A stretch of 64,000 nucleotides of DNA. It comes from Brachybacterium huguangmaarense. Its GTDB lineage: Bacteria; Actinomycetota; Actinomycetes; Actinomycetales; Dermabacteraceae. The stretch lies in contig NZ_CP107020.1 in assembly GCF_025725725.1 (NCBI RefSeq), positions 1,488,001-1,552,000 on the forward strand. The letters run 5' to 3'. Below are positions 45,176 to 54,276 of the stretch, one piece after another. The notes under the pieces were generated by a model. The model was not told the DNA's origin, searched no databases, and saw only the letters and a list, made by a program, of their open reading frames with translations. Numbering within the stretch: position 1 is the first letter of the stretch; the number at the start of each line of letters is the position of its first letter. The position numbers were made by a program, and so were the translations under genes.

Positions 45176-45604
45176 ATGGCCGCGAAACGCCCCGCAGTCC
45201 TGTTCGTGTGCGTGAAGAACGGCGGCAAGTCCCAGATGGCGGCCGCCCTTATGTGCCATCACGCCGGAGATGCCGTCGAGGTGCACTCCGCCGGCACCCG
45301 CCCCGGCGCCACCATCAATGCCCAGTCCGCTGAGGCGATCGCCGAGGTCGGCGCGGACATGTCCTCTGCCGTCCCGCAGCCGGTGACCCCCGAGCTGCTG
45401 CGCAGCGTCGATCACGTGATCGTCATCGGCGGCGAAGCCGTCATTGAACCCGTCGAGGGAATGACCGCGCCGGTCACCACCTGGCACACCGATGAGCCCT
45501 CCCAGCGGGGCATCGAGGGGATGGAGCGCATGCGCCTGGTGCGAGACGATATCGACACCCGCGTCCGCGCACTCATGAACGACCTCACCCCTACCGCGAA
45601 CTGA
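45176..45604 (+). CDS. second arsenate reductase/low-molecular-weight phosphatase family protein
   Basis: 142 residues. The loop CVKNGGKSQMA has Cys-x5-Lys in place of Cys-x5-Arg, as in a branch of actinobacterial ArsC proteins that use mycothiol (Cgr/ArsC2-like). VTTWHTDEPSQRGIEGMERMRLVRDDI forms the acid region. It probably reduces arsenate or acts on a mycothiol-arsenate adduct. ATG 45149 overlaps the acr3 stop and would add nine residues; ATG 45176 has a GAG at 5 bp. It differs clearly from the arsC at 43149. Confidence 0.85.
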   Translation: MAAKRPAVLFVCVKNGGKSQMAAALMCHHAGDAVEVHSAGTRPGATINAQSAEAIAEVGADMSSAVPQPVTPELLRSVDHVIVIGGEAVIEPVEGMTAPVTTWHTDEPSQRGIEGMERMRLVRDDIDTRVRALMNDLTPTAN

Positions 45605-45630
45605 GCGCACCCGCAGCAGGTAGACCCATC

Positions 45631-46950
45631 ATGCTGACCACCGCAACGAGCTCGCATCCCGTCGTCGTCATCGGGGCTGGCCCCATCGGCCTGGCCGCTG
45701 CCGCCCACCTCTCCGATCGCGGCCTGCCGTTCCTCGTCCTCGAGGCGGGACCAGCAGCAGGAGCAGCGATCGCCGGGTGGGGGCACACCCGGCTCTTCTC
45801 CCCGTGGCAGTACAACCTCGATGCCGCCGCGCGGCGTCTCCTCGAGGCCGCCTGCTGGACCGCTCCCGACGCTGACGCCCTGCCGACCGGTCACGAGCTG
45901 CGCGAGCAGTACCTCGAGCCCCTCGCCCAGCTTCCGCAGCTCGCCGAGTCGATCCGCTACGACGCACGCGTCACTGCTGCCTTCCGAGCCGGCATGGACA
46001 GGACGCGTACCGCACACCGAGAGGAGACCCCCTTCCTCATCCGCATCGAGAACGCTGACGGACACAGCGAAGACGTCCTAGCCTCCGCCGTCATCGATGC
46101 CTCCGGCACCTGGTCCACCCCTAACCCGCTGGGCCAGGCCGGTCTCCTCGCCCCCGGTGAACGACAGGCCTTCTCTGCGGGCCACATCACGCCGCCGCTG
46201 CCCGATGTGCTGGGCCGTGATCGCGATCGCGTCGCCGGCAAGCGCGTCATGGTCACCGGCGCTGGCCACTCGGCGGCGAATACCCTGCTGGACCTCGCGG
46301 AACTGGATTCGACCACCGCGATCACCTGGGCCGTCCGCACCGCGGACCTCACCCGCGTTTACGGCGGCGGGGAGCAGGACGACCTCGCGGCCCGAGGAGC
46401 GCTCGGCTCTCGGTTGCGCCAGCTGGTCGACTCCGGCCGAATCGAAGTCCTCACCTCGTTCACCATCACCCGCTTCTCCGGCGAGGACGCACTGACCGTT
46501 CATGCTGCGACCCCGGACGGAGAGCGCGAGGTCACGGTGGACGTGCTGGTGCCTGCGACCGGGTTCCGTCCTGATCTGGGGATGCTCTCCGAGCTCAGGC
46601 TGAACCTGGACCCGGCGGTCGAGGCCCCCGCACAGCTGGGACCGCTCATCGACCCCGAGTTCCACTCCTGCGGCTCTGTCGGGCCTCACGGGGAAAGAGT
46701 CCTCGCCCACCCCGAGAAGAACTTCAACATCGTCGGCATGAAGAGCTACGGACGCACCCCCACCTTCCTCATGGTCACCGGCTATGAGCAGGTCCGCTCC
46801 ATCGCAGCGTCTCTCGCCGGCGACCGCGACGCAGCAGACGCGGTCCACCTCGAACTGCCCGAGACCGGCGTGTGCACCACCGACCTCGGCGGCAGTTGCG
46901 ATGCGCCCACGAAGGCCACCGACGTCTGCGGAGCGTCCGCACCCAGCTAG
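45631..46950 (+). CDS. FAD-dependent NAD(P)H oxidoreductase of the ars operon (ArsO/flavin-monooxygenase-like)
   Basis: 439 residues. The first dinucleotide motif is VVIGAGPIGLAAAAHL (residues 12-27); a second is VMVTGAGHSAANTLLDLA (about 206-223). ATGFRPDLGML and MKSYGRTPTFLMVTGYEQVRSI complete a pattern seen in flavin monooxygenases often found in actinobacterial ars operons. The last 30 residues have three Cys (GVCTTDLGGSCDAPTKATDVCG) that could bind As(III) or act in redox. Its substrate is unknown; organoarsenical or thiol chemistry is possible. Confidence 0.8.
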   Translation: MLTTATSSHPVVVIGAGPIGLAAAAHLSDRGLPFLVLEAGPAAGAAIAGWGHTRLFSPWQYNLDAAARRLLEAACWTAPDADALPTGHELREQYLEPLAQLPQLAESIRYDARVTAAFRAGMDRTRTAHREETPFLIRIENADGHSEDVLASAVIDASGTWSTPNPLGQAGLLAPGERQAFSAGHITPPLPDVLGRDRDRVAGKRVMVTGAGHSAANTLLDLAELDSTTAITWAVRTADLTRVYGGGEQDDLAARGALGSRLRQLVDSGRIEVLTSFTITRFSGEDALTVHAATPDGEREVTVDVLVPATGFRPDLGMLSELRLNLDPAVEAPAQLGPLIDPEFHSCGSVGPHGERVLAHPEKNFNIVGMKSYGRTPTFLMVTGYEQVRSIAASLAGDRDAADAVHLELPETGVCTTDLGGSCDAPTKATDVCGASAPS

Positions 46951-47286
46951 GAATCGTGCTGCACCGGACCACAACCCAGCGCGATTGCTTGCGGTCTGCA
47001 AAAACCCAACAGGTAACCAGATTCCGAGCGCGGGCTCAAACTTCGCCGTAGAGCAACTGACCGATGCCCCACAGAGAAAATTCGATCCCGAAGATTGCCG
47101 TGGGGTGGAATCAGCCCCGACCCCGGACTGCCGTTCCCGCGAGACTCTCATCGCGGATATCTCTCTCGTCCCGCGAACGCGGCCGGCAGGCGTGCTCCCC
47201 CGTCAAGCGAGCTGGAATCGCTACCACGTTGCTGTCAAACCACTCCGCAGGACACGATGGTGTCGCCGAAAATGAGCTCTGACCAG
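46951..47286 (-). repeat. non-coding left end of module B (inverted)
   Basis: 336 bp without a credible gene. On the minus strand it reads CTGGTCAG at the half-site edge and then GTTTGACAGCAACG (47225-47240), the module left-end layout seen at 39590-39685 and 47349-47461. Confidence 0.55.
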
Positions 47287-47348
47287 TGGGCCCGGAGGGG
47301 ATCGAACCCTCGACCCGCGGGTCGAGGGTTCGATCCCCTCCGGGCCCA
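47287..47348. repeat. 62-bp perfect palindrome: right half-site of tRNA-Lys facing itself
   Basis: The right arm is the T-arm and acceptor end of a tRNA-Lys (CGGGTCGAGGGTTCGATCCC... to GGGCCCA, 47318-47348), and the left arm (47287-47317) is its exact complement. The centre is CCCG|CGGG. Compared with chromosomal tRNA-Lys the T-stem carries a compensated pair change (GAGGG/CCCTC for GTGGG/CCCAC), so the half-site came from another tRNA-Lys gene. Confidence 0.9.
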
Positions 47349-47399
47349 CCCTGGTCAGGACTATGTTCGTGGTTGCGGGCCTCGCCCCAAAATGGGCAA

Positions 47400-47461
47400 T
47401 GACAGCAACGCTGACAGCAACGCGGCTGTGTGTGCTGTGCGGGACGAGGGGTGACAGCAAC
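47400..47461 (+). repeat. TGACAGCAACG repeats at the left end of module C
   Basis: Three copies (47400, 47411 and 47451 region), followed after the second by CGGCTGTG as in module A. Confidence 0.7.
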
Positions 47462-47588
47462 CGATCCTTCGCCACTCCGCGAGCGCCGTCGGGACAGATT
47501 CAGAATGCCTCGGCCACAGTGCTCCACGTCCTGGTGGAGGGCGGGCGAGCATTCCGAACATCAGCTCCTAAGTCACGGAGGTATGTGC

Positions 47589-47903
47589 ATGAGTGCCGCC
47601 GAACGGCCCAGAGTTGTCTGCCTCTGCGGTTCGCTGCGCTTCCAGAGCCTGTTCGAGTCGGAGCGGCGTCGTCTTACTGCGCTCGGGATGATCGTGCTCG
47701 CCCCCGAGGCGATCGATGAAGACCTGACACCAGCCCGACGTGAGGCTCTGGGGGAGCTGCATCTACGCCGTATCGACGTGTCGGACGAGGTGCGAGTGGT
47801 GAGCGAAAGCGGATACCTCGGATCGGCAACGCGGCGTGAAATTGCGTACGCGAGAAAGAGGTGCAAGAGCATCAGCTCAATGGATCCGATCCTCGACCTC
47901 TAA
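47589..47903 (+). CDS. nucleoside 2-deoxyribosyltransferase-like protein
   Basis: 104 residues from ATG 47589 (GGAGG at 7 bp; ATG 47583 is less well placed). VVCLCGSLRFQSLFESERRRLTALGMIVLAP and LHLRRIDVSDEVRVVSESGYLGSATRREIAYARK match the small nucleoside-deoxyribosyltransferase-like family common on actinobacterial phages and islands. Such enzymes exchange bases on deoxynucleosides or hydrolyse nucleotides. Its role on this module is unknown; anti-phage or nucleotide-signal functions are possible. Confidence 0.75.
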   Translation: MSAAERPRVVCLCGSLRFQSLFESERRRLTALGMIVLAPEAIDEDLTPARREALGELHLRRIDVSDEVRVVSESGYLGSATRREIAYARKRCKSISSMDPILDL

Positions 47904-48055
47904 AGCCATCGGGGCATCCCCCTTTCGTCATCGCGCGAGTTGCGGGATTAATGGCCGGTTCCGATTCTCGGTGTCGTCTCGACGCTCATGGTGGGCCTTG
48001 ATCGTGGAGTACTGCGTTGACGACGATCATGAGAGGTTCCGTTCTGTGAGCGGGA

Positions 48056-50188
48056 TCAGCGTCGGTCGCGCAGGGCCGCGACAGTTGCTTCCGGGTGCAG
48101 GTCGAGGCGTCGCAGGAGCTGGGCGTTCATCGCGACGACGACGGTGGACAGGGACATGAGGATCGCGCCGACGGACATGGGCAGCACGAATCCGATAGGG
48201 GCGAGAATTCCGGCGGCGAGCGGCACGGAGATAAGGTTGTAGCCGGCTGCCCACCAGAGGTTCTGCTTCATCTTCCGGTAGGCGGCGCGGGAGAGCTCGA
48301 TCACTGAGAGCACCGAGCGAGGATCGGAGCTGGCAAGCACCACACCGGCCGAGGCGATCGCGACGTCGGTGCCGGCCCCGATGGCGATGCCGACATCGGC
48401 CTGGGCGAGGGCGGGGGCGTCGTTGACGCCGTCGCCGATCATCGCGACCTTCTTGCCCTCCTTCTGGAGCTGGGCGACCTTCGAGGACTTGTCCTCGGGA
48501 CGTACCCCGGCGAAGATACGGTCGATGCCGAGCTCACGGCCGACGCTGTTCGCGACCGCCTCGGCGTCGCCGGTGATCATGACGACCTCGACCCCCAGGC
48601 TGTGCAGGGCATCGATGGCTTCGCGAGATTCGGGGCGCACTTCGTCGTGGAGCTTGAGACCGCCGATCACCTCGCCGTCCCGGAGGACGTGGAGGATGAT
48701 CGCGCCCTCCTGGCGCCAGGCCTCAGCGTCTTCGATCTCGCGTGCTCCGGTTTCCTCGAGCAGGCGGGGGCCGCCTACGCGGATCTCGTCTCCATCTACT
48801 TGGGCGCTCACTCCCAAGGCAGGGGTAGAGCTGATGTCGGAGCCCGTCGGGATCCGGACTCCCTCGGCCTGCGCCTTGGCGATGATGGCGCGGGCGAGCG
48901 GATGCTCGCTCTCGGCTTCGGCGGCAGCTGCCAGGGCCAGCACGTCGGTCTCCTCCGCGCCGCGGGTGATGATCTCAGCGAGGACGGGCTCGCCCTTGGT
49001 GAGAGTGCCGGTCTTGTCGAACAGGACGGCGTCGACGGTGCGCATCGCCTCCAGCGCCAGGCGGTCCTTCACTAGGACGCCGCCGCGGGCAGCCCGCTCT
49101 GTCGCGATCGAGACCACCAGCGGGATCGCGAGCCCCAGGGCGTGGGGGCAGGCGATGACCAGGACGGTCACCGTGCGGACCACTGCCTCATCGGGCATTC
49201 CGAGCAGTGACCAGGCGATTGCCGTGATCACGGCAGCGCCGAGAGCGAACCAGAACAGCCAGGCCGATGCCTTGTCTGCGATGCGCTGTGCCCTGGAGGT
49301 GGAGTTCTGCGCCTCGGTCACCAGGCGCTGGATGCCGGCGAGGGCGGTGTCGTCACCGGTGGCGGTGACCTCAATGCGCAGGCTGGAATCCGTGGCGACG
49401 GTCCCCGCCACGACGGAGTCTCCGGTGGAGCGCGTCACGGGACGGGACTCGCCGGTGACCATGGACTCGTCCACGTCGGCGCGGCCTTCGCGGATCGTGC
49501 CGTCGGCCGGGACGCTCGCCCCCGGGCGCACCAGGACCAGATCCCCGTGTTGCAGCTCAGTCGGTGAGACATTCACGATCTCGTCACCGTCGATGCGTTC
49601 TGCCATGTCGGGAAGCAGTGCGGCCAGGGAGTCGAGCGCGGAGGTCGTCTGGGCGAGGGATCGCATCTCGACCCAGTGCCCCAGCAGCATGATGACGATC
49701 AGCAGGGCGAGCTCCCACCAGAATTCCAGCTGGTGGTCGAGGAGGCCAAGGGTGGCTCCCCAGGAGGCGATGAACGCAACCGTGATCGCGAGCCCGATCA
49801 GGAGCATCATTCCGGGTTGACGGGAGCGGATCTCGGAGACTGCGCCGGTGAGGAACGGGCGGCCGCCCCAGATGTACATGACGGTGCCGAGGAGCGGGGC
49901 GATCCACATCGCGCCGGGAAGATCGGGAACGCTGTAGCCGAGCAGCATCGCGAACATCGGCGAGAATGCGACAACTGGGACCGCGATGATCAGGTTGATC
50001 CAGAACAACCGCCGGAACTGCCCGACGTGGTCTCCATGACCGGAATGGCCACCATGTCCTGAGTGACCCTCGTGGCCTGAGTGGTCCTCATGGTCGCCGT
50101 GAGATCCATCGTCGCTATTCGCGTCGGATGCGTCGCGCTCAGCAATGCCGGTGCCGGGAGATGTGTGGGAGGGATGAGGGTGCTGCAT
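48056..50188 (-). CDS. copB: copper-exporting P1B-type ATPase, CopB class
   Basis: 710 residues. The N-terminus is rich in His ([21 protein letters not shown]) instead of CxxC metal domains. Motifs are TGES (245-248), CPH (347-349, the CopB-type metal site), DKTGT (391-395), HPLARAI, and [10 protein letters not shown]. It pumps Cu(I) or Cu(II) out of the cytosol. The frame is open upstream to 50356, but the CsoR-like operator at 50249 lies inside that extension, and ATG 50188 has GGAG at 8 bp, so I start there. Confidence 0.93.
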   Translation of the reverse strand: MQHPHPSHTSPGTGIAERDASDANSDDGSHGDHEDHSGHEGHSGHGGHSGHGDHVGQFRRLFWINLIIAVPVVAFSPMFAMLLGYSVPDLPGAMWIAPLLGTVMYIWGGRPFLTGAVSEIRSRQPGMMLLIGLAITVAFIASWGATLGLLDHQLEFWWELALLIVIMLLGHWVEMRSLAQTTSALDSLAALLPDMAERIDGDEIVNVSPTELQHGDLVLVRPGASVPADGTIREGRADVDESMVTGESRPVTRSTGDSVVAGTVATDSSLRIEVTATGDDTALAGIQRLVTEAQNSTSRAQRIADKASAWLFWFALGAAVITAIAWSLLGMPDEAVVRTVTVLVIACPHALGLAIPLVVSIATERAARGGVLVKDRLALEAMRTVDAVLFDKTGTLTKGEPVLAEIITRGAEETDVLALAAAAEAESEHPLARAIIAKAQAEGVRIPTGSDISSTPALGVSAQVDGDEIRVGGPRLLEETGAREIEDAEAWRQEGAIILHVLRDGEVIGGLKLHDEVRPESREAIDALHSLGVEVVMITGDAEAVANSVGRELGIDRIFAGVRPEDKSSKVAQLQKEGKKVAMIGDGVNDAPALAQADVGIAIGAGTDVAIASAGVVLASSDPRSVLSVIELSRAAYRKMKQNLWWAAGYNLISVPLAAGILAPIGFVLPMSVGAILMSLSTVVVAMNAQLLRRLDLHPEATVAALRDRR

Positions 50189-50248
50189 GTCGGGTTCTCC
50201 GTGGGCGTGACGGTGTGTGGGGTTGCCAGCGTTCATACGCCTGACCAT

Positions 50249-50265
50249 ATACCCCTGGGGGGTAT
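50249..50265 (-). promoter_or_regulatory. CsoR-type copper operator upstream of copB
   Basis: ATACCCCTGGGGGGTAT, a near-perfect match to the CsoR consensus (TACCCC...GGGGTA), about 60 bp upstream of the chosen copB start. No csoR gene lies in the window, so a chromosomal CsoR would have to act. Confidence 0.75.
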
Positions 50266-50458
50266 GTGTCGAGGGGTTGGAGTCCGCTGTGAGCATCGGC
50301 GTGATCCAGGTGCGGAGGTGTGGCACTCGAGATATCACGTCGGCGCCAGAGTCCAAGCCGCTGACTCCGACCTGCTGGCCCGCTCACCCTTGAGCGAGGC
50401 CCAGGAGAGCGACACCAATGTCAGCCTTCTTCGGCGCCGGGGGCCGGAACGCACGGCG

Positions 50459-51961
50459 TCAGGATGCGTAATCGATCCCTGTCATCATGCCGGCTTCCTG
50501 GTGGTAAGCGTTGTGGCAGTGTGCCGCCCATCGACCCGGATTGTCCGCATCGAAGTCGAGGGCGACCGATTCCATGGGTGCCAGCAGCACGGTGTCCTTG
50601 CGGAGACCGGAGGGCAGGGCGAAGGTGTGGCCGTGGATGTGCAGGGGATGGGTCATCATCGTCTGGTTGGACGCGATGATCCGCACCCGCTGTCCTTCGC
50701 GGATGCCGAGCGGAGTGTTCTGCCCGTAGGGTCTTCCGTTGATTGCCCAGCGGTAGGGCTGCATCGAGCCTTGGAACGCAAGCTCCAGTTCGGTGTCGAC
50801 GGCGCGGTCCTCGAGCCGCGCGGTCTCGGCCGGTTCCAGGGTGGACCCGATGAGAACCTCCCCGTCGAGCTCTCTGACCTGGACGTTCGGAGCGGGAACG
50901 GAACCGGAGCCGGTCCTCAGCACCGCGAGCCCCTGGCCGCCGCTGGTCTTCCCGACAGGACGGGCCACCAGAGGGAACATGCCGTCCTTCACGGTGACCA
51001 CCACGTCGTACCGTTCACCCATGCCGAGATAGAGCGCCTTGGCGGTGACGGGTTCGACGGCGAATCCGTCCGAGTGGGTGACGGAGAGGTCGTGGTCGCC
51101 GAGCGCGAGGGCGAAGATGGTGTCGGCGGAGGCGTTGATCAGGCGGACGCGCAGGCGCTGGCCAGGCTTCGCCTCGAAGATCTCCGGCGCTTCGGGAACC
51201 TGGCCGTTGACGAGGAAGTGGGGGTAGGCCACGTCACCCGCGTCGCCCCAGGGCTCGCCCCCCATCGGCATGCCGCCGTGGTCCATGCTGCCGGGTCCGT
51301 CGTCGCCCATGGGCATGTCGCCGTGGTCCATGCCGCCGGCATCTGAGGGCCCGGCGCCGGTGAGCGCGGCCAGGACCTCGTCTGGGGTCTGCCCGGTGCC
51401 ATCGATCCAGTCATCGAGGGTCACGATCCATTCCGCGTCGTAGTCACCGGGTTCATCGGGATCATCGATGATCAGTGGTGCGTAGAGCCCGCGGTCGAGC
51501 TGCAAGCCGACATGGGAGTGGAGGAAGTAGGTGCCGGGGTCGGGGGCGACGAACTCGTAGGTGAAAGAGGCTTCCGGCTCGACGGCGTCCTGCGTCATCC
51601 CCGGCACCCCGTCGGCTGCGTTGTGCAGTCGGATGCCGTGCCAGTGGATCGTGGAGGTCTCGGGAAGGCGGTTCTCGAGCGTGATGTGCAGCAGGTCGCC
51701 GGCCGTGGCTCGGATCAGCGGCCCGGGGAGGCTCTCGCCGTATGCCCAGGTCGAGACCGTTTTCCCTCCGAGGTCCACCGTCGTCGGTGCCGCGGTGAGG
51801 GTCTGGGTGACGACGTTCTGACCGGCTTTCGGCGTAAGGGCAGGAAGCGGTGCGAAGGTCCCCGCCTCAGTCGGGGTGGTGCGGTTACCGCATGCCGCGA
51901 GTGTCAGCGCTGCCGCGCCGAGGCCTCCGGTGAACACGGTGCGGCGGGAAAAGGTCTTCAC
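50459..51961 (-). CDS. multicopper oxidase (cuproxidase/laccase-like), Tat-exported
   Basis: 500 residues from GTG 51961 (AAGGA at 8 bp). A twin-arginine motif (SRRTVFTGG) is followed by a lipobox (LAAC, Cys24), so the protein is exported folded and possibly lipid-anchored. Copper motifs are HWHGIRLHN, YFLHSHVGLQ, HPLHIHGHTF and HCHNAYHQEAGMM. A Met/Asp/His-rich insert (GGMDHGDMPMGDDGPGSMD) resembles the CueO methionine-rich copper loop. It probably oxidises Cu(I) to less toxic Cu(II) outside the membrane. The SHOCT gene upstream may be cotranscribed. Confidence 0.93.
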   Translation of the reverse strand: MKTFSRRTVFTGGLGAAALTLAACGNRTTPTEAGTFAPLPALTPKAGQNVVTQTLTAAPTTVDLGGKTVSTWAYGESLPGPLIRATAGDLLHITLENRLPETSTIHWHGIRLHNAADGVPGMTQDAVEPEASFTYEFVAPDPGTYFLHSHVGLQLDRGLYAPLIIDDPDEPGDYDAEWIVTLDDWIDGTGQTPDEVLAALTGAGPSDAGGMDHGDMPMGDDGPGSMDHGGMPMGGEPWGDAGDVAYPHFLVNGQVPEAPEIFEAKPGQRLRVRLINASADTIFALALGDHDLSVTHSDGFAVEPVTAKALYLGMGERYDVVVTVKDGMFPLVARPVGKTSGGQGLAVLRTGSGSVPAPNVQVRELDGEVLIGSTLEPAETARLEDRAVDTELELAFQGSMQPYRWAINGRPYGQNTPLGIREGQRVRIIASNQTMMTHPLHIHGHTFALPSGLRKDTVLLAPMESVALDFDADNPGRWAAHCHNAYHQEAGMMTGIDYAS

Positions 51962-51993
51962 AGGTGTAGTCCTTCTGGAGTGAGGGGGTGGTG

Positions 51994-52230
51994 TCATGGC
52001 CGAAATGCGTTCAAGACCAGTCGTTGCCGTTGCTCGAACTCGTCGGCCGTGATCTCTCCTCGAGCCAGGCGCAGGGAGAGTTCCCCGATCGCCTCGTTCT
52101 CGTCCCGAGCGCGTCGGGGGCGCCCGGGCAGCACGGTGCGTGCCAGCAGCAGTGCCGAGGCCCAGAGGAGAACGAGGAGACCGGCGACCATCGCCCACAT
52201 CAGCCACGACATCGCATCGGTCGGCATCAT
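51994..52230 (-). CDS. small membrane protein with SHOCT domain
   Basis: 78 residues from a Met-Met start at 52230 (GGGAG at 8 bp). One helix (MSWLMWAMVAGLLVLLWASALLLAR), then a SHOCT motif (ENEAIGELSLRLARGEITADEFEQRQRLVL). SHOCT proteins often sit in copper islands of actinobacteria and are thought to aid oligomerisation. It lies 33 bp upstream of the oxidase and is divergent from the response regulator. Confidence 0.85.
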   Translation of the reverse strand: MMPTDAMSWLMWAMVAGLLVLLWASALLLARTVLPGRPRRARDENEAIGELSLRLARGEITADEFEQRQRLVLNAFRP

Positions 52231-52391
52231 CGAGGGTCTCCCTTGGTCGAGTACGTACGCGGCACGGTCCACATCAGATTCCCCCGGGGCGGGCGAAGTT
52301 CTCGTCGAGAGTTCCTCAAGATCTGGTCCAGATAGTCCGTCTGCGCCTCCGTAGACGCGCGGTGTCCAGGAACGGAGACCAGACTGGAGCC

Positions 52392-53105
52392 ATGAGGAGC
52401 GAAGCGGATCGAGCAGCGGCGATGGTTCTCGTCGTCGAGGACGAGGTCGCGCTGTCGGACGTGGTCCAGGCGTATCTCGCGAAGGCCGGCTACGCGACTG
52501 CGAGCGCGCGGAGCGGTCCGGAGGCGGTGGAGGCAGCCCGCACTCTGTCACCGGACGTGATCGTCCTCGATCTCGGCCTGCCCGGGCTCGACGGTCTGGA
52601 GGTGATGCGCAGGATCCGCGCCTTCTCCGACTGCTACGTGCTGATCACGACGGCACGGTCAGAGGAGGTGGACCGCCTGGTGGGGCTGTCGGTGGGGGCG
52701 GATGACTACCTCACCAAGCCGTTCAGCGTGCGTGAGCTCGTCGCTCGGGTCCAGGCCGTATTGCGCAGGCCCCGCGCCGATTCCGGGACGGCGTCTTCGG
52801 ACACAGTGCGCACTTTTGGAGAGCTCGAGATCGACACAGCTGCCCAGGAGGTGCGGCTCGCCAGCCGGCCACTTCCGCTGACCCCCACCGAGAGGGGACT
52901 CTTGATGACCCTGGCGCTCAGTCCTGGCCAGGCCTTCAGTCGCAGACAGCTGATGGAGGCCGTCTGGGGCGACAGCTGGATCGGAGACGACCATCTCGTC
53001 GATGTGCACATCGCCAACCTCCGACGAAAACTCGACGAGACGGCTGAATCTGCACGGTTCGTCACCACGGTGCGCGGTATCGGATACCGGATGGGGAAGG
53101 GATGA
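52392..53105 (+). CDS. OmpR-family response regulator (CopR/CusR-like)
   Basis: 237 residues. Receiver (about 11-122) with Glu/Asp pocket VVEDE, phospho-acceptor in VIVLDLGLPGLDG, Thr in LITTARSEE and Lys in DYLTKPF. The winged-helix domain (about 140-235) ends with the expected VDVHIANLRRKLDE ... VTTVRGIGYRM. It lies 4 bp before its kinase gene. Position inside a copper set suggests copper sensing. A directly repeated TCAAGGTC at 56985 is a candidate target. Confidence 0.92.
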   Translation: MRSEADRAAAMVLVVEDEVALSDVVQAYLAKAGYATASARSGPEAVEAARTLSPDVIVLDLGLPGLDGLEVMRRIRAFSDCYVLITTARSEEVDRLVGLSVGADDYLTKPFSVRELVARVQAVLRRPRADSGTASSDTVRTFGELEIDTAAQEVRLASRPLPLTPTERGLLMTLALSPGQAFSRRQLMEAVWGDSWIGDDHLVDVHIANLRRKLDETAESARFVTTVRGIGYRMGKG

Positions 53106-53109
53106 GCTC

Positions 53110-54249
53110 GTGACCGCACCGAATACATCTGTGCGAACGGTTCGCCCTAGCACCAGCTTGGCCTCGCGCCTGATGATCGGCCAGCTCATCGTGCTGCTCG
53201 CCGGCGCGCTCACCATCACGGTGCTGACGGTGATCATCGGGCCCGCCGTCTTCCACTACCACCTGCTCCAGACCGATCTCCCGGTGGGCAGCGACGAGCT
53301 CGTCCACATCGAACGCGCCTACCGTGACGCGCTCGCACTTGCCCTCGGGGTCGGACTGGTGGTCTCCCTCCTGGCCGCCGGCCTGGTCACCTGGAACCTG
53401 GCACGACGACTCCGCCAGACGCTTCACGGCCTCACCTCGGCTGTCGATGAACTGTCCCGCGGCCACTACTCCACGCGCGTGCCCTCCGTCGGAGCCGGGA
53501 CCGAACTCGACTCCCTGGCCGCCACGCTCAACGACATGGCAGCGCGCCTGGACGCCGTCGAGGAGACCCGACGCCAACTGCTCTCCGACCTCGCCCATGA
53601 GCTGCGCACCCCCATCGCCACCCTCTCGGCACATCACGAGGCCATGGCCGATGGCGTCATCGAGCCGGAGGCAGCCATGCCCATCCTCGCCAGCCAGACC
53701 ATGCGACTTTCGCGGCTGGCTGACGACATCAGTGAAGTGTCACGGGCCGAGGAGGGCCAGCTCCCGGTACAGCTGCACCCCCTCACCGTCGACGACCTGC
53801 TGGAGTCGATACTCCCGGCATGGGATGAACGGTTCGAGACAGCGGGCGTGGCACTACGACGAGAAACGGCCCTGCCCCACTCCGTGACGATCCACGCGGA
53901 CCCGGACCGCCTCGCCCAAGTCCTCGGAAACCTGCTGAGCAACGCTCTACGGCACACTTCCCCCGGAGGCACCGTCACGGTCTCGGCAGCCACCCACGGC
54001 AGCACGGTGGAGATCACGGTAGCGGACGACGGCGAAGGCTTCACCAATGAGGACCGGTCACGCCTGTTCGAACGGTTCTTCCGCGCCGACAGCTCACGCA
54101 CCCGTGACAACTCCGGCTCAGGCATCGGCCTGACGATCAGTCGAGCCCTGGTCGATGCGCACGGCGGGACCGTGGCCGCGGCCAGTGAGGGCCCTGGACG
54201 GGGCGCCACCTTCACCATACGGTTGCCGCGAGCGATCACTGATCGCTGA
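53110..54249 (+). CDS. membrane sensor histidine kinase (copper-system partner)
   Basis: 379 residues from GTG 53110. Two membrane helices (LMIGQLIVLLAGALTITVLTVIIG and LALALGVGLVVSLLAAGLVTW) flank a short loop of about 45 residues containing HYHLLQTDLPVGSDELVH, His-rich enough to bind metal. A HAMP domain, the H-box DLAHELRTPIATLSAHHEA, the N-box LLSNALRHTSPGG and the G-boxes DDGEGF and GSGIGLTIS follow. It phosphorylates the adjacent regulator. Confidence 0.9.
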   Translation: MTAPNTSVRTVRPSTSLASRLMIGQLIVLLAGALTITVLTVIIGPAVFHYHLLQTDLPVGSDELVHIERAYRDALALALGVGLVVSLLAAGLVTWNLARRLRQTLHGLTSAVDELSRGHYSTRVPSVGAGTELDSLAATLNDMAARLDAVEETRRQLLSDLAHELRTPIATLSAHHEAMADGVIEPEAAMPILASQTMRLSRLADDISEVSRAEEGQLPVQLHPLTVDDLLESILPAWDERFETAGVALRRETALPHSVTIHADPDRLAQVLGNLLSNALRHTSPGGTVTVSAATHGSTVEITVADDGEGFTNEDRSRLFERFFRADSSRTRDNSGSGIGLTISRALVDAHGGTVAAASEGPGRGATFTIRLPRAITDR

Positions 54250-54276
54250 GCCGGCCGCGTACGGCGGGCTCAGCTC

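Larger units (their letters stand above)
42951..47317 (-). mobile_element. module B (arsenic resistance), inserted in reverse orientation
   Basis: A 4,367-bp segment between two palindrome centres. Its module right-end sequence (two 11-bp repeats, GATGGTGTCCGTC, CTGACCTGCTTG) is at its left edge on the minus strand, and its left-end sequence (CTGGTCAG, TTTGACAGCAACG) is at its right edge, also inverted. Flipping it regenerates two identical direct sites. Cargo is arsC, arsR, acr3, arsC and an FAD oxidoreductase; there is no integrase. Confidence 0.65.

Noticed and set aside
47287-47348. Reading the 62-bp palindrome as a rho-independent terminator
   Set aside because: Its arms equal tRNA-Lys T-arm and acceptor sequence, it lacks a T tract, and it has a matching left-half palindrome at 42934.
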